A DNA stretch of 64,000 nucleotides, taken from positions 23,766-87,765 of the forward strand of contig JAJEEP010000127.1 of assembly GCA_022820945.1 (NCBI GenBank). Direction: 5' to 3'. The notes under the pieces were generated by a model, which had not been told where the DNA came from, did not search any database, and saw only the letters and a list, made by a program, of their open reading frames with translations. Positions 62,791 through 64,000 of this stretch are shown here, piece by piece. The position numbers were made by a program, and so were the translations under genes. The stretch's first letter is position 1. Every line of letters begins with the position of its first letter. Origin of the DNA: Alphaproteobacteria bacterium. GTDB taxonomy: Bacteria > Pseudomonadota > Alphaproteobacteria > UBA828.

Positions 62791-62927
62791 GAGGCTGACC
62801 GCATTCCTCCTGCGTTGCGTGCTGGTTCAAAGGGATCGTCGAACATATGGGTAGCCGACGCGGAGAATCTCGGATGGAACCAGTGGCCGCTGCTCCGCGA
62901 GGCACGTCGCACGCCTGCTCCGTGGCG

Positions 62928-63336
62928 TTACCGGGGACGAAGGCTCAGGATGCCAATGGCATCCTCCTCAAGGCGGGCACGATCGGTGAGCATGGGCAGA
63001 TAGCGACCGTAGCGCCAGGGCTCGGCGAAGTCCTCGCAATGCGAGGACAGCGGGTTGCCCGACTGGCCCGTGCTGGCGATGAACACCGAGCGCTCGGGGT
63101 CTCCCAGGTCGTATACCGCGCGGTAGCCGGCGCCGTGGTTCCGAGCGAGGGGCGCCTCCGGATCGCTCGCGTCGGAGCCACCGGCTTTCACCGTGTCCTT
63201 CTCGCCACCGCTCGGCAGCCTCAAACCACGATCCGATGGCGGGAACCTCACCGAGTACGCGGTGCTTCATATGCACCGCGTGGGCCTCGCCCAAGCGCCG
63301 CTCGCTCATGTTCCATCCGTGGTCGGCGGAGAGCAA
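62928..63336 (-). pseudogene. Penicillin-acylase family C-terminal remnant with frameshift
   Basis: The 3' part of a penicillin amidase/acylase gene is recognisable in two frames. One has GEAHAVHMKHRVLGEVPAIG (63336 to about 63220). The other has LPSGGEKDTVKAGGSDASD, HGAGYRAVYDLGDPERSVFI, STGQSGNPLSSHCEDFAEPW and YGRYLPM, ending at TAA 62930-62928. The catalytic N-terminal serine region of this Ntn-hydrolase family is absent. One frameshift near 63210-63230 and the missing 5' part mark it as dead. It points towards the end of the CrtC-like gene. Confidence 0.72.
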
Positions 63337-63368
63337 TGCCGGCGCGGCAAGGCCAGGGGCCAGACGAG

Positions 63369-63660
63369 CTATGCCTTCAGAGGCTCGACGATGATCCTGC
63401 CGCGCCCGCGCCTGAGCAGGTAACCACCGCGCGGAATCCTCACTGCTCCTGCCTCAACCAGAGGCCACAGCATGTCGATGATCTTGTCGGCGTTGGGGTC
63501 TCTCTCGTTCGACCTGTCTGAATGTGATGTCAACCATTCGGCGAATGCCTTGTCGCCGATCTCATTGCCTACGGATTTGCGCAACGCATTAACCCAAGTT
63601 GGCACTTTTTCCGACCGGCCGAGCCTGACCGAGCCGGTTTTGCGGCGCTGAACCACTAGA
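63369..63660 (-). pseudogene. 3' part of an unknown gene, apparently cut by an insertion
   Basis: A minus-strand frame encodes about 97 coherent residues (KVPTWVNALRKSVGNEIGDK, AFAEWLTSH, DKIIDMLWPLVEAGAVRIP, LLRRGRGRIIVEPLKA). It has the composition of a small folded domain but no start codon with a good ribosome-binding site. Upstream of about 63660 the frame continues into DNA that belongs to the plus-strand IS. The simplest reading is that the IS removed or displaced its 5' part. I do not recognise the family. Confidence 0.5.
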
Positions 63661-64000
63661 TGTTGGGGTTGCAAGACTCCTGATCCCCACATTTGTGGTC
63701 TGTGGCCCTGCAAGCCGATTGTGGGGCCAGGACTTTGGGGTTGGGTCGATATCCCTCTTGCCAGACGACGCGAACGCCGTGTATGCGAAACAGGCATCGC
63801 AGAAACGGCGCCGCCATGTACATCAAGGCAACCAGGACACACACCGACAAGGACGGCCAGCCGGTCCGAAGCCATCGCCTCGTGCTCGCCCAGCGCGTCG
63901 GCGACAAGGTGCGCCACAGGACGCTGCTCAATCTCGGCACCGACTATCCGGTGCCGCGCGGGAAGTGGAAGGCCGTCACCGACCTCGCCGAGGCCCTGCT
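63660..64000 (+). mobile_element. Left end of an IS1634-type insertion sequence
   Basis: The transposase reading frame and the break in the neighbouring minus-strand frame place the left end of an IS near 63660. The leader (63660-63815) contains repeated GGGG and CCCCACA elements that may include the terminal inverted repeat, but the partner end lies outside the window, so the boundary is approximate. Confidence 0.6.
63816..64000 (+). CDS. IS1634-family transposase, N-terminus
   Basis: The frame starts at the ATG at 63816 and runs off the window, giving 61 residues: MYIKATRTHTDKDGQPVRSH, RLVLAQRVGDKVRHRTLLNL and GTDYPVPRGKWKAV. The MYI(K/R) start, the RLV segment and RTLLNLGxD are characteristic of the N-terminus of IS1634-type DDE transposases. 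The catalytic core lies beyond the window, so activity cannot be judged. Confidence 0.82.
   Translation, partial: MYIKATRTHTDKDGQPVRSHRLVLAQRVGDKVRHRTLLNLGTDYPVPRGKWKAVTDLAEAL

Overview
The window is high-GC DNA that looks alphaproteobacterial. The evidence is a CpaE-type Tad pilus locus, GcvA-like LysR regulators, a CrtC-type lipocalin protein and dense operons. Genus cannot be read from the sequence.

Region 1 (1-10.5 kb, + strand) is the end of a conjugation operon: the C-terminus of a DotA/TraY-like membrane protein, an HD-fold protein that has lost its HD pair, a TraD/VirD4-like coupling ATPase and a MobF (TraI/TrwC-type) relaxase-helicase. Just downstream, in the same orientation, is a 1140-aa NACHT/STAND-like NTPase that looks like cargo, possibly anti-phage.

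Region 2 (10.7-17.1 kb, - strand) is a compact Dlt-like acyl-transfer operon: polytopic His-rich membrane protein, sulfotransferase, acyl carrier protein, DltA-like ligase, DltD-like SGNH protein, MBOAT acyltransferase (DltB) and a 38-aa DltX-like single-pass protein ending in YxxF. Most genes overlap by a few bases. Such a system decorating an unknown envelope glycan, with a sulfotransferase attached, is unusual in a Gram-negative.

Region 3 (17.7-21.5 kb, - strand) holds an AmiC-type amidase, a broken outer-membrane barrel gene, a small unknown gene and a secreted SNase-like nuclease.

Region 4 (21.6-60 kb, mainly - strand) is an expanded Tad (Flp) pilus locus: two Flp pilins, TadE/F-like and VWA TadG-like pseudopilins, TadA ATPase, TadB, TadC, CpaA prepilin peptidase, CpaB/RcpC, two TadZ/CpaE proteins and the secretin. 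Several parts are strongly remodelled. The secretin is a 2826-aa lipoprotein with an N-terminal TPR part and 28 tandem BON-like domains plus two 16-residue remnants. One TadZ carries about 1150 residues of acidic repetitive sequence. TadB is fused to a second, almost identical copy of CpaB. A diheme cytochrome c peroxidase and a DAHL-domain histidine kinase lie inside the operon. Long poly-G tracts (17, 13 and 8) sit inside a pseudopilin gene, a regulator gene and a barrel-lipoprotein gene. Two paralogous LysR genes are divergent from Tad structural genes and share the palindrome GTTGAG-N5-CTCAAC.

Region 5 (61.2-64 kb) is a decaying edge: a Tat-exported CrtC-like lipocalin protein, a frameshifted penicillin-acylase tail, a gene apparently cut by an insertion, and the start of an IS1634-type transposase.
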